This document shows positions 29,145 to 39,539 of a stretch of DNA of 64,000 nucleotides, in pieces. Position 1 is the first letter of the stretch; each line of letters opens with the position of its first letter. This DNA is from Samsonia erythrinae. GTDB taxonomy: Bacteria; Pseudomonadota; Gammaproteobacteria; Enterobacterales; Enterobacteriaceae. The translations under genes and the position numbers were made by a program. Location of the stretch: the NCBI RefSeq assembly GCF_004342665.1, contig NZ_SMBY01000003.1, positions 62,001 through 126,000 of the forward strand. The letters run 5' to 3'. The notes below the pieces were generated by a model. The model saw only the letters and a list, made by a program, of their open reading frames with translations, was not told the origin of the DNA and searched no databases.

Positions 29145-31694
29145 TCAGTTTTTAATGTGAGGCGCAGGCAGCTTTTGGTAAGCGTCAACCCAGTCCGCAT
29201 GAACCTCTGGCGTTTGCCATACATGATAATGCAGACGCGATATCGTTACCGGATCGCTCAACAACGCCAGACGCTGCTCATTACTCACCTCTTCCGGTTT
29301 GCGATTCAGCGCATTACGCACATTCTGCTCACGCACCGCTTCGATCGCCCGGCTGAAACGGTGACGCGCAGTCGCCATTGCGCTGGCAAGCGCATTGATG
29401 GAAGGATCAAAAACAGCCTGCATGAACCCATTATCCAACCGGCGCTGATGGTTCAAACGACAGTACTCGTCTGTAGCAACCAATTCACGAGGCGGATTGT
29501 ATTCTTCCGGTATCATCAGTAATTTTAATCGCTTGCATCCAATTCCCCACGATGCCCGACTTGAAAAAACCGAAACGAATGGAGACAGAATCAGCGAGAA
29601 GACAATCGGCGCCAGCCACCACAGGAAGCGCAGGTCCAGCCAGGCCATACCAATCGCCCATACCAGCCCCAGGATCAGTTGCGAACCGTGACGCACGAAA
29701 GCCTCTCCCCAAGGCGTCGCGTCATCATCGCGCTGAGGGGAATTCCATTGGACTGACCAGCCGAGAAAAGCGCTAACGACAAACACCGTGTGGAACAGCA
29801 TACGCACGGGCGCCAACAACACCGAGAACAGCATTTCCAGCAGCAAAGAAATAAATACGCGGAAAACGCCGCCGTACTCTTTTGCTCCTTTCGCCCATAC
29901 CAGAATGACGCTCAGCAGTTTTGGCAAGAACAGCAAAACCAATGTGGTGGAGAATAGCGCAATGGCTAATTCAGGCCGCCATTGTGGCCAAACGGGGAAC
30001 AGTTGCCGGGGCTGCAAGAAGTATTGCGGCTCCATCAGCGTATGCACCACCTGCAAGGCCGTAGAGAGCATCAGGAACATAAACCATAGCGGGGCGGACA
30101 GATAGGACATCACCCCCGTCAGGAAAACCGCACGGTGAACCGGGTGCATTCCTTTAACCAGAAATAACCGGAAGTTCATCAGGTTACCGTGGCACCAGCG
30201 GCGATCGCGTTTCAGCTCGTCCAACAGATTCGGCGGCAGCTCCTCATAACTTCCCGGCAGATCGTAAGCGATCCAGACGCCCCATCCGGCACGACGCATT
30301 AATGCCGCCTCAACGAAGTCATGCGAAAGAATCGCCCCGGCAAACGACCCCTCACCGGGCAGCGGCGCCAGCGCACAGTGCTCGATGAACGGTTTAACGC
30401 GAATAATCGCGTTGTGCCCCCAGTAGTGCGATTCCCCCAACTGCCAGAAATGCAGACCGGCGGTAAACAGCGGGCCATAAACACGCGTGGCGAACTGCTG
30501 ACAGCGCGCATATAACGTATCCATGCCCGATGCTTTCGGCGAAGACTGGATAATCCCGGCATTCGGGTTAGCTTCCATCAGTCTGACCAGAGAACTCAGA
30601 CACTCTCCGCTCATGACACTGTCGGCATCCAGGATCACCATGTAACTATATTGGCTCCCCCAACGACGGCAGAAATCATCAATATTGCCGCTCTTACGTT
30701 TGACGCGACGACGACGACGACGATAGAAAATACGCCCGCTACCGCCGACATCCCGGCACAGCTCCATCCAGGCTTTTTGTTCCGCTACGCAGATGTCGGG
30801 ATCGTTACTGTCGCTCAATACATACAGGTCAAAATGCTCAAGATTCCCGGTCGCTTCAACCGATTCATACGTCGCGCGCAGCCCCGCGAAAACCCGCTCT
30901 ACGTCTTCGTTGCAAATCGGCATAATTAACGCCGTGCGGTGCTCCGGATTGAGCGGTTCATTACCCACGGTGGTCGAAGAGATACTGTATTTATCGCGGC
31001 CGATAAGCAGTTGCAGGAACCCCATCAGCGCTGTCCAGAATCCGGCAGAAACCCAGCAGAACAGCACCGCAAACAAAACGAGTATGCCGCTTTGCAACAC
31101 ATAGGGAAGCAGTTGCATCAGCGAACGCGTCCAGGGCTGATCGGCCATTTCAAACGGATCGATCAGCGCCCACCCCTGATAGGGCAGGATCGTTTTCATG
31201 TACCAGGTTGCAATCGCCGTCTGGAACAGCGTCAGCACCAGTAAAATATAGCGACGGATTGTTCCCACCATACGCCAGCGGCTTTCGGAAATCTTTTCCT
31301 CCGGGCTGTAATGAGGACGGGGAGGAACGGTTCGTCCTAATAAGCTTTCCCACCAGCGAACCAGTGGGTTAGTCCGCCAGGCATCAGGGAACATGGAAAC
31401 CCGGGTAATGACGGGCATTGCTTTTAATGCCGTCCGCCCTTCCCTGTCTGTACCCAGTTGGCGCCCTTCATCCAGACCATCAGCCCAGGCCATTTCAAGA
31501 CGCGTCTTAACAGAAAGCAGCGCAGCGTCGTCTTCAGCCTGAACATTTACCTGGCGACCTTCGGACAAAACCTGATGCAAAACGGCCTGATCGTTGCAGG
31601 CCGCTTGCGGTAGCTTTTCGCGAAAAACCGCTGCCTGCTCGGCAGGCAGCGGAAGTTTCTCAATATAATCGAGAGAAGAAGTTGACTTATTCAT
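29145..31694 (-). CDS. mdoH: Glucans biosynthesis glucosyltransferase MdoH (OpgH)
   Basis: Inner-membrane family-2 glycosyltransferase that polymerises and exports the linear beta-1,2 glucan backbone of osmoregulated periplasmic glucans, using ACP as a partner. Cytoplasmic N-terminus, two helices around residues 140-220, a GT domain with LDADSVMSG and the later DRRWCHGN (QxxRW-like), then several C-terminal helices. 849 aa versus 847 in E. coli. The start overlaps the mdoG end by eight bases. These glucans are needed for virulence in soft-rot plant pathogens. Confidence 0.96.
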   Translation of the reverse strand: MNKSTSSLDYIEKLPLPAEQAAVFREKLPQAACNDQAVLHQVLSEGRQVNVQAEDDAALLSVKTRLEMAWADGLDEGRQLGTDREGRTALKAMPVITRVSMFPDAWRTNPLVRWWESLLGRTVPPRPHYSPEEKISESRWRMVGTIRRYILLVLTLFQTAIATWYMKTILPYQGWALIDPFEMADQPWTRSLMQLLPYVLQSGILVLFAVLFCWVSAGFWTALMGFLQLLIGRDKYSISSTTVGNEPLNPEHRTALIMPICNEDVERVFAGLRATYESVEATGNLEHFDLYVLSDSNDPDICVAEQKAWMELCRDVGGSGRIFYRRRRRRVKRKSGNIDDFCRRWGSQYSYMVILDADSVMSGECLSSLVRLMEANPNAGIIQSSPKASGMDTLYARCQQFATRVYGPLFTAGLHFWQLGESHYWGHNAIIRVKPFIEHCALAPLPGEGSFAGAILSHDFVEAALMRRAGWGVWIAYDLPGSYEELPPNLLDELKRDRRWCHGNLMNFRLFLVKGMHPVHRAVFLTGVMSYLSAPLWFMFLMLSTALQVVHTLMEPQYFLQPRQLFPVWPQWRPELAIALFSTTLVLLFLPKLLSVILVWAKGAKEYGGVFRVFISLLLEMLFSVLLAPVRMLFHTVFVVSAFLGWSVQWNSPQRDDDATPWGEAFVRHGSQLILGLVWAIGMAWLDLRFLWWLAPIVFSLILSPFVSVFSSRASWGIGCKRLKLLMIPEEYNPPRELVATDEYCRLNHQRRLDNGFMQAVFDPSINALASAMATARHRFSRAIEAVREQNVRNALNRKPEEVSNEQRLALLSDPVTISRLHYHVWQTPEVHADWVDAYQKLPAPHIKN

Positions 31695-33255
31695 TAGCAG
31701 GTAGCTGATTGCTCCAGGTTTCAGTCAATGTCGTTTCGCCATTAACCAACGCAGCTCTCATTTCCGTTGGCTGTTTCGCATCTTTCACGCGTAAACGCAA
31801 CGTCAAACGCCAGCCCTGAGTTACCGGGTTATAGCGAACGCTATTTTCGACAATCTCGCCGTTATCGCCGATGCTGACCTGAGAAGCGACCGGCGTATTC
31901 TCATCCAGCGCTTTCAGATTTGGCCCAATAAAATCGACAATGTAAGCGATCGTGCCATCAGGTTGGCGTATCAGGTTAGATTGTTTCACATCGCCGGTCG
32001 AACGACGGGTCTGCTGAACATAGGCGATATCCGGGGAATGCAACTGATCTTCATCGCGAGTAAAGTGCAGACGGTATTTGATATCCAGCGGCTTACCGGT
32101 TTCAGGCAGTACATCTGGCGTCCAGAACGCAACGATATTGTCATTGGTTTCATCCGCCGTTGGGATCTCAACCAACTCAACCTTTCCTTTACCCCACTCG
32201 CCTTTCGGTTCGATCCAACCGCTTGGGCGCAGGTCGTAACGATCGTCTAAATCCTCATAGGCTGCGAAATCGCGACCACGTTGCAACAGACCAAATCCTT
32301 TCGGATTTTCCACTGCATAGGTGCTGACAGACAGGTGCTTAGGATTGTTCAGCGGGCGCCAAATCCATTCGCCATTACCTGCATGAATCGACAGACCGTT
32401 AGAATCATTCAGCGCCGGACGATAGTTCAGCGTTGGTGACGGCTGGTTTGGCCCAAAGAGATACATACTGGTCAGGGGCGCAATGCCCAGCTTGCCGACC
32501 TTATCACGCAGGTAAACTCTGGCCTGAACGTCTACGACGCTGTCGCTGCCCGGATAAACGATAAAGCGGTAAGCGCCGGTGGCGCGCGGTGAATCCAGCA
32601 GCGCGAAAATAACCAGGTGTTTATCATTCGGTTTCGGGCGTTCAATCCAAAACTCACGAAAGCGCGGGAACTCTTCACCGGACGGCAACGCGGTATCGAT
32701 AGCCAGGCCGCGCGCTGATAAACCATAAATCTGGCCTTTACCTACCACACGGAAATAGCTGGCTCCCAGCATACTCACGATTTCGTCGTTTTTATCAGCT
32801 TGATTGATTGGATAAAGGACTTTAAAACCCGCAAAGCCGAGGTTTTTAACCGACTCAGGGTCGTGATTGACGGGACCGAAATTAAAGTAATCAGGAGAGT
32901 ATTTAATCTCCTTGACGGTTGTCGCCGTGACTTCATTAATTTTCACCGGGGTGTCGAAATACATCCCCTGATGATAAAACTGGAGCTTGAAAGGCGTCTG
33001 TAAATTATTCCAGTAGGATTTGTCGTCATTGAAACGAATTTGTTGATAGTCTGCAAATTTCATCTCACGAAATTGCGCAGGAAGGTTACTTTTCGGCGCT
33101 TCAAAGCTTTTTGCTGCCAGCTTTTCAGCCTGTTGTGCGACATCATCAATAGAAAATGCCCAGACAGGCACTGCGCTCACAGATAACATAACGGCGGCTG
33201 ATAACCAGCGAAGGCTGGCAACCCGCTGTTTAAACCCAAATTTATTAACCAGCAC
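31687..33255 (-). CDS. mdoG: Glucans biosynthesis protein MdoG (OpgG)
   Basis: Periplasmic protein needed to branch or release osmoregulated periplasmic glucans. A signal peptide precedes [14 protein letters not shown] (cleavage after VWA, about residue 33). The long beta-sandwich domain with [20 protein letters not shown] and [19 protein letters not shown] is nearly identical in pattern to E. coli MdoG. The frame opens at a GTG (33255) preceded by AGGGGGAG; E. coli begins about 14 codons later, so the N-terminus is extended here. 522 aa. Confidence 0.95.
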   Translation of the reverse strand: MLVNKFGFKQRVASLRWLSAAVMLSVSAVPVWAFSIDDVAQQAEKLAAKSFEAPKSNLPAQFREMKFADYQQIRFNDDKSYWNNLQTPFKLQFYHQGMYFDTPVKINEVTATTVKEIKYSPDYFNFGPVNHDPESVKNLGFAGFKVLYPINQADKNDEIVSMLGASYFRVVGKGQIYGLSARGLAIDTALPSGEEFPRFREFWIERPKPNDKHLVIFALLDSPRATGAYRFIVYPGSDSVVDVQARVYLRDKVGKLGIAPLTSMYLFGPNQPSPTLNYRPALNDSNGLSIHAGNGEWIWRPLNNPKHLSVSTYAVENPKGFGLLQRGRDFAAYEDLDDRYDLRPSGWIEPKGEWGKGKVELVEIPTADETNDNIVAFWTPDVLPETGKPLDIKYRLHFTRDEDQLHSPDIAYVQQTRRSTGDVKQSNLIRQPDGTIAYIVDFIGPNLKALDENTPVASQVSIGDNGEIVENSVRYNPVTQGWRLTLRLRVKDAKQPTEMRAALVNGETTLTETWSNQLPANE

Positions 33256-33620
33256 AGCTCCCCCTGTTCGTGTGCTTCAATCAACTAAAATCCATAGTAA
33301 TGGATAAGTTAGCTTTCCGACAACTTGATAAAGGTATTGTTCATCATAATAGGTCAGCGTTTAAACAACGAGAACACAAAACCATGATAAACCGGGTTGC
33401 AAAAATGGAAAACAGCGACGGACTATAACGAATATCCGCCTGTACGTGCGTAGGATTATTCCGTATACGCCTGCCTGATTTCACCGGCTAAGCGCTAAAA
33501 ATCACGCCGGATTGTGAAATTGGCCTTGATGTGCGGCGCGTATAAACATTTGTGTAACAAAGCAAGGGCAAGTAAGATAGGCGCCCGGCCTGAACCTGGT
33601 ATTGTTGAATAACGACCACT
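33256..33620. other. Divergent control region between mdoG and the DUF2946 gene
   Basis: 365 bases with no gene. It must hold the mdoGH promoter (osmotically regulated in E. coli) reading left and the promoter of the metal-rich pair reading right. No confident Fur, CueR or CpxR site was found. Confidence 0.5.
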
Positions 33621-34040
33621 ATGTTTTTGTCTGCGTTGCAACGACGAAGATTTCCTGCCTGGCTCGGCATCTTCGCTATTTTGACCATTTTCATTGCCCC
33701 GGTGATTTCACAGACGCTGGTGCTCCACGATCATGGGATAATGACATCGCCAGACCAGAGCGACGGTAGCGTCGAACGGCATCATCACGCCGGGCATACG
33801 ATGCCCGAGCATCATTTTGTTCAGTCCCCCCATTCTCACTCACAGCCGGTTATGATGATGGATCATGCGGCCTGTGGTTACTGCGTTCTTTTTTCATACA
33901 GCCCGGCGCTGTTCGAAACCAGCGCGCTCAATCCGATACTGACCGCGCTTTTATCGGACGTTCTGGTTATCTATTTTATTTCCCGCTTCATTGCGCCAGA
34001 ACGTTACGCCACCCCCGTTGTTCGCGCCCCGCCTCTCTGA
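33621..34040 (+). CDS. DUF2946 family membrane protein, His-rich
   Basis: 139 residues. N-terminal membrane helix (about 12-34), a histidine- and methionine-rich loop (HHHAGHTMPEHH, HSHSQPVMMMDH, residues about 53-86), a CGYC pair at about 88-91, and a C-terminal helix. DUF2946 proteins are usually next to copper or TonB-linked uptake genes. The ligand-rich loop suggests copper or another soft metal in the periplasm. It lies 101 bases before the PepSY gene on the same strand, probably in one unit. Confidence 0.8.
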   Translation: MFLSALQRRRFPAWLGIFAILTIFIAPVISQTLVLHDHGIMTSPDQSDGSVERHHHAGHTMPEHHFVQSPHSHSQPVMMMDHAACGYCVLFSYSPALFETSALNPILTALLSDVLVIYFISRFIAPERYATPVVRAPPL

Positions 34041-34141
34041 ATCATGCACCACCATGCCCATTGGGCATTAATAACGTACCAGACCATAGTCATTCAGACA
34101 TGGCGTTTGGTTATTTCTGCTAACTGATTTCAGAGGGATCT

Positions 34142-35659
34142 ATGTCATACCCTGATCAGACATCGACGACTGCTGCCACATCCACCGCACCACCGGTCGG
34201 CGCGGCACCGCGGGATAAATACACCATGGATAAAATATCGCCACGGGCTGCGATCGTGGCTCTACTCATTCGGCTCCACTTTTACATTGGTATTTTTGTC
34301 GGCCCTTTTATCTTCATTGCGGCACTCACTGGAACGCTGTACGTGGTAACGCCACAGATTGAAAACCGACTCTATTCGCACCAGCTTTTTACCGATAGTC
34401 GGGGCACACCACATTCACTGGCCGATCAGATCCGTGCCGCACAGGCAGGGCTACCGCACCATGAAGCTATATTATTGGCGATACGCCCGGCATCTGACGT
34501 CGGAGGAACCTCGCGCATTATGTTTGCTTCGCCGGGATTAGCCCCGGGGGAAAGCTATGCGGTTTTCATTGATCCGGTTTCACTGGAGAATCGCGGTAGC
34601 GAGAGAGTTTACGGCACCAGCGGCATCCTGCCATTCCGTACCTGGCTTGATTACCTGCATCGTGGCTTGCTGTTAGGGGATATCGGACGTAATTACAGCG
34701 AACTGGCGGCATCCTGGCTATGGGTCGCAGCGCTTGGGGGCATTGCCATCTGGTGGTCAACCCGGAAAACGAACTCAACCGCCAGACGGAAATTGAAAAA
34801 CAGCCAAACGACAACGGCAAAGACGCTACGTCTGCGCCACTGGCATACCACCATGGGGCTTGCTCTTGTTTTGGGCTTAATCTTTTTCTCCGCTACGGGC
34901 TTAACCTGGTCGCAGTGGGCTGGCAGCAACATCTCTGTCGCCCGCGCCGCGTTGGGCTGGCAAACGCCTTCTGTAAACACTCAATTGCCCATGCCGCATG
35001 CCCATCACGGCATGATGCATGATCATGGCAGTACAATGTCTGCGGACGAACATGCAGAACACCATACTCCCCCTCCAATGGAGGATGCCGAACCCTATTC
35101 GCCCGAAAAATTTGATGACGTACTCGCTGCCGCTCGGCGCGCGGGGATCGACGCCAACAAGATCGAAATCCGCCCGGCCATGAAACCGCACCGCGCCTGG
35201 ACCGTCAGTGAAATTGACCGGTCCTGGCCGACACAGGTTGACGCGGTGTCGGTCAATCCCGATACGCTGGCGATCGTCGACAAAATAGATTTCAACACCT
35301 TCCCACTTGCGGCCAAACTCACTCGCTGGGGAGTCGATGCGCATATGGGTGTGCTGTTCGGTTTACCGAACCAACTGATCCTGGCAGGATTTGGGCTTGG
35401 ACTCTGTGCGACAATCGTGTGGGGATACCGGATGTGGTGGTTACGTCGCCCGAAATCCCGATATGTCACTCATCCCATCAAGACGCTGACAGCCGCGCTG
35501 CTACAGGTTCCCGTTTTTCACCGGGTACTCATTGTCTTGATGACACTCTTGCTGGCGCTGAGCTTGCCCATCATGGGAATAAGCCTGATGATCTTTCTGC
35601 TGGTTGACATTACCCGGTGGTATATCAACCGGACGACGCACGCCGCCGCCAAAAGCTGA
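34142..35659 (+). CDS. PepSY-associated membrane protein
   Basis: 505-residue protein of the PepSY-TM family (PiuB/FegC-like). A membrane helix is near residues 38-66, followed by a large periplasmic section, another helix near 190, one near 240-265, and three near the C-terminus. Between them lies a loop rich in ligands, with MPHAHHGMMHDHG (about 285-297) and DEHAEHHTPPPM. Relatives reduce or handle metals and siderophores in the inner membrane. Together with the His-rich DUF2946 protein this suggests a metal-handling pair. Substrate not known. Confidence 0.83.
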   Translation: MSYPDQTSTTAATSTAPPVGAAPRDKYTMDKISPRAAIVALLIRLHFYIGIFVGPFIFIAALTGTLYVVTPQIENRLYSHQLFTDSRGTPHSLADQIRAAQAGLPHHEAILLAIRPASDVGGTSRIMFASPGLAPGESYAVFIDPVSLENRGSERVYGTSGILPFRTWLDYLHRGLLLGDIGRNYSELAASWLWVAALGGIAIWWSTRKTNSTARRKLKNSQTTTAKTLRLRHWHTTMGLALVLGLIFFSATGLTWSQWAGSNISVARAALGWQTPSVNTQLPMPHAHHGMMHDHGSTMSADEHAEHHTPPPMEDAEPYSPEKFDDVLAAARRAGIDANKIEIRPAMKPHRAWTVSEIDRSWPTQVDAVSVNPDTLAIVDKIDFNTFPLAAKLTRWGVDAHMGVLFGLPNQLILAGFGLGLCATIVWGYRMWWLRRPKSRYVTHPIKTLTAALLQVPVFHRVLIVLMTLLLALSLPIMGISLMIFLLVDITRWYINRTTHAAAKS

Positions 35660-35698
35660 TTTCCGCCCGGTCGCCACCGCGCGACATCGCCCTATCAA

Positions 35699-35727
35699 AA
35701 CCGCCATTGCCTAACACAATGGCGGTT
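35699..35727 (-). terminator. Terminator of the chemoreceptor gene
   Basis: Stem AACCGCCATTG / CAATGGCGGTT (35699-35709, 35717-35727). On the minus strand it is followed by TTTGATAG, so it best serves the chemoreceptor gene; it may also slow the convergent PepSY transcript. Confidence 0.75.
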
Positions 35728-35757
35728 AAAAAACGGCTCAAGGTTAACGAAACGGTA

Positions 35758-37419
35758 TTAAATGTAGCTCCAGTCTGCCAATTCGCCTTTGGCCGTTTGC
35801 TCTGCTCCGCTGTTTTTCGGTGCCGTTAGCGCTTGCGTTTCCGCTTTATTATTGAATGCCGCACCTTTATAAAATGCGCCAAGATTGAATACGCTGACCG
35901 TATTCGTGAGGCTATTCGCCTGCTCCTGTAAAGAGAGTGCCGCAGCGGCGGATTCTTCAACCAGAGCCGCATTTTGCTGAGTCGTCGTGTCAATCTGCCC
36001 AACAGCCAAATTGATTTGGTTGATCCCATCGCTCTGCTCGCGGCTAGCCTGGGCGATCTCGCTAATGATTCCCGTCACGTCCTGCACATTAGACACCAAC
36101 GCGTTCATCGTAGCGCCCGTTTCTTCTACCAGTCCCATTCCATCCTGGACTTTCTTGAACGAGTCATCGATAAGTTCTTTAATTTCTTTGGCGGCAGTAG
36201 CACTTCGTTGTGCCAGCGCCCGAACTTCACTGGCAACGACGGCAAACCCTCGACCTTGTTCCCCCGCACGCGCAGCTTCAACCGCCGCATTTAAGGCAAG
36301 AATATTGGTCTGGAACGCAATTCCATCAATCACACCGATAATTTCCGCCATACGCTGTGATGATTCACGGATACCACGCATTTCCTTCGTTACCGTTTCC
36401 ATCATTTCGCCGCTTCTCTTCACTGTTTCAGAAGTGTTCACCGCGAGTTCTGTCGCTTGCGTCGTATTATCTGCAGTATTTCTTATCGTTGACGTCAGCT
36501 GTTCCATTGATGAGGCCGTCTCTTCCAGCGAGCTGGCCTGTTCTTCCGTTCTGGCGGATAAATCCTGATTTCCCGCCGCAATTTGTGACGCCGCGGTCGA
36601 TATCGTTTCTGCGCCATCGCGTACCTGACTGACAATTTGTCGCAGGCTACGATTCATATTATTCAGGGCGGTTAGCAGCATGCCCGTTTCATCTTTACGA
36701 TCGATATGAATGTCAGAGGTCAGATCGCCTTTGGCGACGTTTTCTGCAATACCCAGCGCTTCCTGTAGCGGTTGAGTGACGCTACGGGTAATAAATAAAG
36801 CGATGAACAGCCCAGACAACGCACTGAAGGCAATGATCGTGGCAAGCACCACCAGCGCATTGTTATAACTTTCCCCCACCTCTTGCGCAGAGAACGACAT
36901 TTTATCATCCTGTATATCGATGAATTCATGCACGCTTTCGGTATACTTTGCCTGAGTAACGCGCGTGACATTGAAATATTCTTCGGCGGCGGCTTCCGTC
37001 TGCCCTGCGGTCACCAGTGAAGTGAGCTTATTCGCTGAGCGCAAAAAATCACTTCGAATTTCAGCAATTTCACGCAGCACCGCAACAGATTTGTCATCAT
37101 TGACAGATTTGTTTAAGTACTCCATGAGTTCAGATATTGTTCCCGAGTGCTTTTCATTTAATGCCAGTTGCTTATTTATTTCATTTTCTGATTTAAGCAA
37201 TAACAATAACTGCTGACCATTAAGATAATTATTTAACTCATTAATGAGTTTATTGCCATCCACCGTCAAAGGGTAGTTTTGAGAAACGATATCATCTATT
37301 CGGCCATGAAAATTACTTAATTTAGAAATGGAAATACTGCCAATCACCAAAAGCATTAATATCAAAAAGGAAAACCCGGCTCCTAATCGATAACCTATGC
37401 GCCAGTTAGCTAAACTCAT
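35758..37419 (-). CDS. Methyl-accepting chemotaxis protein
   Basis: 553-residue transmembrane chemoreceptor. TM1 at about 11-33, a periplasmic four-helix-bundle sensor at about 34-188, TM2 at about 189-212, HAMP, then the signalling coiled coil with the hairpin tip DGIAFQTNILALNAAVEAAR and QEQ/E-rich methylation helices. The ATG at 37419 is chosen because AAGGAG lies seven bases upstream. The C-terminus DWSYI does not quite fit the NWETF-type CheR tether, so it may depend on other receptors for adaptation. Ligand unknown. No che genes nearby. Confidence 0.93.
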   Translation of the reverse strand: MSLANWRIGYRLGAGFSFLILMLLVIGSISISKLSNFHGRIDDIVSQNYPLTVDGNKLINELNNYLNGQQLLLLLKSENEINKQLALNEKHSGTISELMEYLNKSVNDDKSVAVLREIAEIRSDFLRSANKLTSLVTAGQTEAAAEEYFNVTRVTQAKYTESVHEFIDIQDDKMSFSAQEVGESYNNALVVLATIIAFSALSGLFIALFITRSVTQPLQEALGIAENVAKGDLTSDIHIDRKDETGMLLTALNNMNRSLRQIVSQVRDGAETISTAASQIAAGNQDLSARTEEQASSLEETASSMEQLTSTIRNTADNTTQATELAVNTSETVKRSGEMMETVTKEMRGIRESSQRMAEIIGVIDGIAFQTNILALNAAVEAARAGEQGRGFAVVASEVRALAQRSATAAKEIKELIDDSFKKVQDGMGLVEETGATMNALVSNVQDVTGIISEIAQASREQSDGINQINLAVGQIDTTTQQNAALVEESAAAALSLQEQANSLTNTVSVFNLGAFYKGAAFNNKAETQALTAPKNSGAEQTAKGELADWSYI

Positions 37420-38009
37420 TAACATCTCCTTATTCTTCCATTTGTATAAGAACATCCACACTTAAAAACTAATATTTCCCACAAAAAACAAACATCCCTC
37501 ACAACATCGCCATAACAAAAAACGTCCACTTACGGGTAGGTTATTGATATGATGATATAAAATCATATCCCATTAACATGAACGTTTAAAAAACAATCTA
37601 TAAGCAATGCAGACCAACAGACGCATTACTTACGCCGAAATGGGTATCGACCAGTTATATAAAATCTTTATATTTTCTAACTTATGATTTTAATATCGAC
37701 TTAATCGATCATTTTTTAAAAATCTATCTCTTTACGAGATATAACTAATTATAATAAGAATTATTTCATTAAATTAAATATCATATATTTTATAATTAGA
37801 GCGTTGATAATTTAAAATACAAACAAACCGATGTTATTTTTGATTTCGTAAAATGAACATTTCTTTAAAACAAAACAGGGGAAAACACAGAGAATTAAAT
37901 CAACATTCAGGCGGGTTATTTTAGGGGGGATTCTATTTTAATATGCCCATCCGGGATACTTATTAAAATAGAAAACCGTGGTAAGACGCAGAGAGAATGA
38001 ATATATCGG
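37420..38009. other. AT-rich gap upstream of the chemoreceptor
   Basis: 590 bases, visibly far richer in A and T than the flanking backbone, especially 37660-37880. It contains the chemoreceptor promoter at its left end. No gene recognised. Such AT-rich DNA is a usual target of H-NS silencing, but that is inference. Confidence 0.5.
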
Positions 38010-38276
38010 TCATACTAACATCGCACGATAAGCTTCTCTCCAATGATTTTCACATTCTATACGAGCATTTGGAATATAGCGTGATGTCAGACCATGATAG
38101 GGTTCGGAAATAGTCCATGCCATGATCGCCTCATCTCCAGAAAAGAACGTTTTTTGTGTATAAATGACAGCAAAATATCCAGCATTGTGCTGGCTCTTGT
38201 AGATCTCATACCGATGAAGATGAGTATTATCCCCCTGAGCAAAAATCAACGTTTCTTTTAGCGTTCCCATTAACAT
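38010..38276 (-). CDS. Hypothetical protein, 88 aa
   Basis: Unrecognised protein of 88 residues with no signal peptide and no membrane helix. It is rich in aromatic residues and histidines (HLHRYEIYKS, GYFAVIYTQKTFF). A GAGG lies ten bases before the first ATG; a second ATG two codons in is possible. Flanked by AT-rich non-coding DNA and by small genes that look horizontally acquired. Function unknown. Confidence 0.5.
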   Translation of the reverse strand: MLMGTLKETLIFAQGDNTHLHRYEIYKSQHNAGYFAVIYTQKTFFSGDEAIMAWTISEPYHGLTSRYIPNARIECENHWREAYRAMLV

Positions 38277-38422
38277 AATCCGACAACCTCACAGAATAAC
38301 ATGAGTAACATTTATCGGCAGGACAGCAGGAATCTTATTGATCAATATCGCAAAAATGAGATGTATAAGAAAAAAATCTCAGTGAAAAGGGATAAAAGCA
38401 GGTATAAAGGGAAAATCCAAAC

Positions 38423-38457
38423 TTGCCCAGCCACCCTTTATCAAGGCACCTGGGCAA
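38423..38457. terminator. Inverted repeat, possible terminator
   Basis: Perfect eight-base repeats TTGCCCAG (38423-38430) and CTGGGCAA (38450-38457), 19 bases apart. On the minus strand the stem is followed by GTTTGGATTTT. It lies after the ribbon-helix-helix gene and could end its transcript, but the long loop lowers confidence. Confidence 0.45.
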
Positions 38458-38509
38458 TTTATCTTTCATTTTATATAAATCAATCGGATAGCTTAGTTTC
38501 GTGACACTA

Positions 38510-38788
38510 TTACTTTTTCTTAGACCCTGCTTTAGACTTGCCTTTCAGCAGTTCCCGGAGCTTTTTTATCTCTTTCTGCGTCAAAGGCGATTCTAAGATG
38601 ACTTCTTCGGTCCCCTGACTGTCTACCGAATCCAGCGACACCTGAGAAGCCGGGTTATCATCAAAGCTCCTTAGTAGCCGGGAACTGACTTCGGCACTGA
38701 TTGATACTTCATTTTCCAACGCGGCGGCCTTAATTTTTTCTTTCAAATCAGAAGAAATCTTTAAGGATAAACTAGATATCTCACTCAT
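38510..38788 (-). CDS. Ribbon-helix-helix (Arc-like) DNA-binding protein
   Basis: 92 residues. The N-terminal 45 (SLSLKISSDLKEKIKAAALE then NEVSISAEVSSRLLRS) fit an Arc/MetJ-type beta-strand, helix, helix unit that binds DNA as a dimer. A flexible acidic middle and a Lys-rich tail (KGKSKAGSKKK) follow. AAAGGT precedes the ATG. Such proteins are typical of phages, plasmids and toxin-antitoxin loci. It lies 45 bases after a second small gene on the same strand; the target is unknown. Confidence 0.72.
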   Translation of the reverse strand: MSEISSLSLKISSDLKEKIKAAALENEVSISAEVSSRLLRSFDDNPASQVSLDSVDSQGTEEVILESPLTQKEIKKLRELLKGKSKAGSKKK

Positions 38789-38833
38789 TTTATTACCTTT
38801 CTCGTGGGGTAAAATAGTAAGCTATGACAGCCC

Positions 38834-39046
38834 TCACATAATGTCCATACTGAAATAAAAATTTAATATTTTTGTCACAAAAAAATCATCAATTCTTACC
38901 TGACCCGAAAGTGACGATTGCACAATCGCTCTTCCTTTCGTGGTAGTGTTTTTATTTTTCGTTCTCCAATCCTCCATTGCCTTTCGGCTTACCTGAATGA
39001 TCTTTTCTTTGACCTGTTCATCAGAAATTTGGCAACGCTTCGCCAT
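38834..39046 (-). CDS. Hypothetical protein, 70 aa
   Basis: Small basic N-terminal part (MAKRCQISDEQVKEKIIQVS, then RKAMEDWRTKNKN) with a hydrophobic, unusual C-terminus ending FYFSMDIM. No family recognised. The abrupt change of character after about residue 50 may mean the 3-prime end has been altered. Upstream partner of the ribbon-helix-helix gene on the same strand. Confidence 0.45.
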   Translation of the reverse strand: MAKRCQISDEQVKEKIIQVSRKAMEDWRTKNKNTTTKGRAIVQSSLSGQVRIDDFFVTKILNFYFSMDIM

Positions 39047-39342
39047 ACTATCAACAGGAGAATCAGTCCCCAGGGTGTAAACGCGTTGCGATAGTCAGAG
39101 TTGCTTTTATTCGTGGGGGATCATGCACCCGGCGTTAATCAGCGTAGTGCAAATAGTCGAGCACACTGAGAGACAGCACATATCAACAACTTCTGACCAC
39201 CACACCACGCCAAAGTAGGCAACAGAAATGGCGAGGGAGACGGAAAGTGTGCAGCGTTGACGATTCATGATGGGTTAAAAAATTGATCATTAAATATTAA
39301 CAACATAGAATGCAGGCGCTTCAACGATAAAAGGAAATAAAC

Positions 39343-39528
39343 GTGTCACATCACTCCCTATGGGAATTTATTAAGCTCAGCTATCTTATCGGCTTTGTCA
39401 TTTCCACGATCGTGACGTTCTTATTAAGTAAAGATAAATCACTGTTCATCCGATCTCTGGCATCATTAATGGTAGGCCTGACCTGGCCAATGAGCTTTCC
39501 CATCGCCTTGCTATTTTCAATCTTCTGA
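39343..39528 (+). CDS. ortT: GhoT/OrtT family membrane toxin
   Basis: 61 residues, two predicted membrane helices (about 11-29 and 38-58). The C-terminal half LMVGLTWPMSFPIALLFSIF closely matches GhoT and OrtT of E. coli, which lodge in the inner membrane, lower proton-motive force and ATP and promote persistence. Starts with GTG at 39343 after AAAAGGAAATAAAC. No GhoS-like antitoxin lies beside it, so the orphan type OrtT, linked in E. coli to the stringent response, is the closer match. The symbol is by resemblance. Confidence 0.8.
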   Translation: MSHHSLWEFIKLSYLIGFVISTIVTFLLSKDKSLFIRSLASLMVGLTWPMSFPIALLFSIF

Positions 39529-39539
39529 AGTGACTTGCA

